Assembly: GCA_035581425.1 (NCBI GenBank)
Contig: DATJVP010000088.1
Location: 1 to 9,299 of the forward strand
Direction of reading: 5' to 3'
DNA: 9,299 bases
DNA from: DASZHJ01 sp035581425
Lineage (GTDB): Bacteria; Pseudomonadota; Alphaproteobacteria; ATCC43930; CGMCC-115725
Shown: positions 6,894 through 9,299 of the stretch, in pieces
How the letters are laid out: every line of letters begins with the position of its first letter
How positions within the stretch are numbered: position 1 is the first letter of the stretch
Translations under genes and position numbers: made by a program
The notes under the pieces: generated by a model
What the model saw: only the letters and a program-made list of their open reading frames with translations
Databases searched by the model: none
What the model was told of the DNA's origin: nothing

Positions 6894-8231
6894 ATGGATA
6901 CAATGAACGCCACTGAGAAACCTTGGCTCGCGCCGGAGAGCCAGCGCGTCGTTGCCGAAGCGGAGGCGCGGCTCCTCGCGGGCGATGCCGAGGGGATCGA
7001 GGCGGAGGTGTTGCGGCTCGTCGATGCGCATGAGCGGCACATGGACCGCGAGAGCGTCGGGCTCAATGCCGGCACCAACGTGATGAACCCGCGCGCAGCG
7101 GCGCTGATGGCGCGCTCGCTCGGCAACCGGCCCTCGCTCGGCCATCCCGGCGACAAGTACGAGATGGGGATGGAGTTCGCGGAGCAAATCGAGGTGGTGG
7201 CGGAAGGGTTGGTGCGGCGGCTCTTCGGAGCGCCGTATGCCGAGATCCGCGTGGGCTCGGGCGCGCTCGCGAACCTCTATTCCTTCATGGCGATCTGCAA
7301 GGCGGGCGACCGGATCATGGCGTTTCCGCCGGAACTCGGCGGACACGTCACGCATCATCGCGCGGGCGTTGCCGGTCTCTACGGGATCGAAACGCATCCC
7401 GTGCCTCACGACGCCGCGACTATGAACGTCGATCTCGACCGCTTGCGCTCGGAGGCAAAGCGTTTGCGGCCGAAGATCATCACCGCCGCGGGCTCGCTCT
7501 GCCTTTTTCCCTATCCCGTGCGCGAGATGCGCGCGATCGCGGACGAGGTCGGGGCCTATCTCCTTTATGACGCCGCGCATATGGGCGGAATCATCGCGGG
7601 CGGGCGGTTCCAGGCGCCGCTTGCGGAAGGCGCGCAGATCATGACGATGTCGACGTATAAAGCCTTCGGAGGGCCACCCTCGGGTATCATCCTCACGACC
7701 GAGGCCAAGCTCGCGGAGCGCCTCGACGCCATCGCCTATCCCGGGATGACCGCGAATTTCGATCTCGGCAAGACGGCGGCGCTCGCGCTCAGTACGCTCG
7801 ACCTGCTGGAGCACGGCCGCGCCTATGCCTCGCGCTGCATCGAGAGCGCGAGAGCGCTCGGCGAGGCGCTCGCGGCGGAGGGATTGCCGGTGCAGCGCGT
7901 CGCCGGGCGCGGCCCGACCGAAAGCCATCATCTCGCAATTGCCGCCGCGCGCTTGGGCGGCGGTCAACGTGCCTCGAAGCACCTCGCGCACGCAAACCTG
8001 CTCCTCTGCGGGATCGGCTTGCCGCTGCCGCCGGTCGCGGGGGATCTCAACGGCATCCGCATCGGCACGCAGGAAGTGACGCGCTGGGGCATGCTGCCCA
8101 CGGACATGCCCGCGATCGCCCGCCTCGTCGCTCGCGTCTGGATCGAGGGCGAGGATCCCGAGCGCATCCGCCCCGATGTCGTCGCCTTCCGCCGCGGCTT
8201 CCAGTCCCTCCACTTCATGCGCGGCGCGTGA
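6894..8231 (+). CDS. PLP-dependent enzyme of the serine hydroxymethyltransferase fold, probably folate-independent
   Basis: A 445-residue fold-type-I PLP enzyme. Aligned by eye with E. coli GlyA it keeps Lys256 (Schiff base, GlyA Lys229), Asp226 and His229 (DAAH, GlyA Asp200/His203), the GGHVTH loop (149-154) over the cofactor, GSGALAN (121-127) and Arg389 (GIRIGTQ, GlyA Arg363, amino-acid carboxylate). Key SHMT positions differ: GlyA Ser35 is Gly60, Tyr55 is Pro80, catalytic Glu57 is Leu82, Tyr65 is Glu90, His228 is Tyr255 and Arg235 is Pro262. It is therefore unlikely to be the housekeeping glyA. An aldolase or related lyase acting on a beta-hydroxy amino acid without tetrahydrofolate is the best inference; automated annotation would call it SHMT or 'GlyA'. 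The start ATG 6894 has GGAGG 9 nt upstream; the frame is open upstream to 6708 but without family similarity. It is divergent from the MFS gene and 31 bp ahead of DUF2155. Confidence 0.88.
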   Translation: MDTMNATEKPWLAPESQRVVAEAEARLLAGDAEGIEAEVLRLVDAHERHMDRESVGLNAGTNVMNPRAAALMARSLGNRPSLGHPGDKYEMGMEFAEQIEVVAEGLVRRLFGAPYAEIRVGSGALANLYSFMAICKAGDRIMAFPPELGGHVTHHRAGVAGLYGIETHPVPHDAATMNVDLDRLRSEAKRLRPKIITAAGSLCLFPYPVREMRAIADEVGAYLLYDAAHMGGIIAGGRFQAPLAEGAQIMTMSTYKAFGGPPSGIILTTEAKLAERLDAIAYPGMTANFDLGKTAALALSTLDLLEHGRAYASRCIESARALGEALAAEGLPVQRVAGRGPTESHHLAIAAARLGGGQRASKHLAHANLLLCGIGLPLPPVAGDLNGIRIGTQEVTRWGMLPTDMPAIARLVARVWIEGEDPERIRPDVVAFRRGFQSLHFMRGA

Positions 8232-8262
8232 CGCCACGCTCTTGCCACACTCCGACGCTGAT

Positions 8263-8703
8263 ATGGTCGCGATGATCAAGCTCCTTCCTATCCTCGCCGC
8301 AGCCATCCTCGTCTCTGCGCCCGCGCTGGCGCAGCGGCAGCCGAAGCCGGCGCCTCCGCAGGCGGGACCGAAGATCGCGGTGCTGCAAGGGCTCGACAAG
8401 ACGACCGCGCGCGTCACGCGCTTCGAGGCGCCGATCGGGGAGACCGTGACCTTCGGCACGCTGCGCGTCACCGTGCGCGCCTGCAACAAGGCACCGCCGG
8501 AGGAGCCGCCGAACACCAACGCCTTCGTAGAAATCGACGAGGTGCATCCGCAGGAGCCGGGCTCGGAGCCATTGCGGCTCTTCAGCGGCTGGATGTTCGC
8601 ATCGAGCCCCGCGCTCTCGGCGATGGAGGACCCAATCTACGACGTGACGCTGCTCGACTGCACGACCGCGACGGGATCTTCCTCCAAGCCCGCGGGGAAA
8701 TAG
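8263..8703 (+). CDS. DUF2155 secreted/periplasmic protein
   Basis: A small exported protein of the DUF2155 family, whose function is unknown and which is largely alphaproteobacterial. From ATG 8263 it has 146 residues: a Sec signal peptide (hydrophobic core about 6-20, cleavage probably after ALA at 21-23), a Pro-rich linker (about 26-36), then the domain with QGLDKTTARVTRFEAPIG (42-59) and the signature LFSGWMFASSPALSAMEDP (106-124) ending YDVTLLDC (126-133). Cys74 and Cys133 may form a periplasmic disulfide. A second ATG at 8272 is an equally possible start; neither has a clear ribosome site. The gene begins 31 bp after the SHMT-like gene, and its last 22 codons or so overlap the end of aat on the opposite strand. 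The usual partner upstream, mlaD, is here about 3.1 kb away. Confidence 0.9.
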   Translation: MVAMIKLLPILAAAILVSAPALAQRQPKPAPPQAGPKIAVLQGLDKTTARVTRFEAPIGETVTFGTLRVTVRACNKAPPEEPPNTNAFVEIDEVHPQEPGSEPLRLFSGWMFASSPALSAMEDPIYDVTLLDCTTATGSSSKPAGK

Positions 8704-9284
8704 GCCTCGACGCCGAGGGCCTCCTCCAGCAGGCGATGATAGTCGCCGCGCGGGATCTCGATCGCCCCGAAGCGCCGGAGATGCTCCGTCACGAATTGCG
8801 TGTCGAGGAGCCGGTAGCGGCCGCGCACCAGCCGCGCCACGAGATGGACGAGCGCCACCTTGCTCGCGTCGCGCTCGCGGCTGAACATGCTCTCGCCGAA
8901 GAAGGCGCCGCGGAGCGCGACGCCGTATAGCCCGCCCACGAGCTCGCCCGCCTGCCAGGCCTCGACGCTATGCGCGAAGCCCCGCTCGAAGAGCGCGTCG
9001 TAGAGCCGGAAGATCTCCTCGTTGATCCAGGTCTTGGGCCTTATCCCCGTAGGCTCGGCGCAGCCGCGCATGACGCGGGAGAAGGCAGTGTCGACGCGGA
9101 TCTCGTAGGATCCCGAGCGCACCGTGCGCCTGAGCCGCCGCGGCAGATGAAAGCGCGCCAGCGGCAGTACGCCCCTGGGGTCGGGATCGACCCAGAAAAG
9201 GTCCGGGTCCTCCGCCGATTCCGCCATCGGAAAGAGCCCCGCCGCATAGGCGCGCAGCAGCAGCTCCGGTGTGAGCTCGATCAT
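8637..9284 (-). CDS. aat: Leucyl/phenylalanyl-tRNA--protein transferase
   Basis: Transfers Leu or Phe from charged tRNA to the N-terminal Lys or Arg of proteins, marking them for ClpS/ClpAP degradation (bacterial N-end rule); cytoplasmic. The 215 residues show the Aat signatures: TPELLLRAYAAGLFPMAES (5-23), FWVDPDPRGVLPL (30-42), WINEEIFRLYDALFERGFAHSVE (start at 86), GELVGGLYGVALRGAFFGES (113-132) with MFSRERDASK (133-142), and the C-terminal DTQFVTEHLRRFGAIEIPR (161-179). Length is normal for the shorter alphaproteobacterial form. The start MIELTPELLLRAYAAG is typical, but only 15 bp of upstream sequence are in the window, so a start further upstream cannot be excluded. The 3' end overlaps DUF2155 by 67 bp in convergent orientation. 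accBC, a common neighbour in this class, would lie beyond the right edge if present. Confidence 0.95.
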   Translation of the reverse strand: MIELTPELLLRAYAAGLFPMAESAEDPDLFWVDPDPRGVLPLARFHLPRRLRRTVRSGSYEIRVDTAFSRVMRGCAEPTGIRPKTWINEEIFRLYDALFERGFAHSVEAWQAGELVGGLYGVALRGAFFGESMFSRERDASKVALVHLVARLVRGRYRLLDTQFVTEHLRRFGAIEIPRGDYHRLLEEALGVEAYFPAGLEEDPVAVVQSSSVTS

Positions 9285-9299
9285 GCCTGACGCGGAGGT

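Noticed and set aside
6843..8519. Minus-strand open frame of 558 codons
   Set aside because: Antisense to the SHMT-like gene and part of DUF2155, both of which have clear family motifs; no motif is seen in this frame.

Overview
The window is high-GC chromosomal DNA from an alphaproteobacterium. Three things support this. There is a long class II (B12-dependent) ribonucleotide reductase of the alphaproteobacterial type. There is a bacterial NDUFA12 homologue, a complex I accessory subunit shared mainly by Alphaproteobacteria and mitochondria. And mlaD, a DUF2155 gene and aat lie close together, a set I recall as typical of this class. Nothing resembles a phage, plasmid or CRISPR locus, and I see no rRNA or tRNA gene. 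The high GC produces very long antisense reading frames, up to about 1,180 codons opposite nrdJ; these are composition artefacts.

Layout. From 1 to 3109 (minus) lies nrdJ, whose C-terminal end runs off the left edge. The 242-bp gap 3110-3351 holds the nrdJ control region (candidate NrdR boxes and a 7-bp inverted repeat), a fragment resembling a dispersed repeat, and hairpins just past the end of the next gene. From 3352 to 4233 (minus) is an EamA/DMT exporter. It diverges, with only 34 bp between start codons, from a plus-strand run: NDUFA12 (4268-4645), mlaD (4686-5165) and a 75-aa protein of unknown function that overlaps mlaD by ATGA (5162-5389). A 120-bp gap with repeat-like sequence separates this run from a divergent pair: an MFS transporter (minus, 5510-6757) and a PLP enzyme of the serine hydroxymethyltransferase fold (plus, 6894-8231). 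Then come a secreted DUF2155 protein (plus, 8263-8703) and, convergent and overlapping it by 67 bp, aat (minus, 8637-9284).

How the genes fit together. Most are housekeeping functions: deoxynucleotide synthesis (NrdJ), respiratory complex I (NDUFA12), outer-membrane lipid transport (MlaD) and the N-end rule (Aat). The divergent MFS/SHMT-like pair looks like an accessory uptake-plus-catabolism cassette placed between mlaD and DUF2155. The most interesting point is that the SHMT-like enzyme keeps the PLP and amino-acid carboxylate ligands but has lost the residues that SHMT uses for folate-dependent chemistry. It is therefore probably a folate-independent aldolase or related lyase of unknown substrate, perhaps acting on what the neighbouring transporter moves. 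No wholly new multi-gene system is evident.
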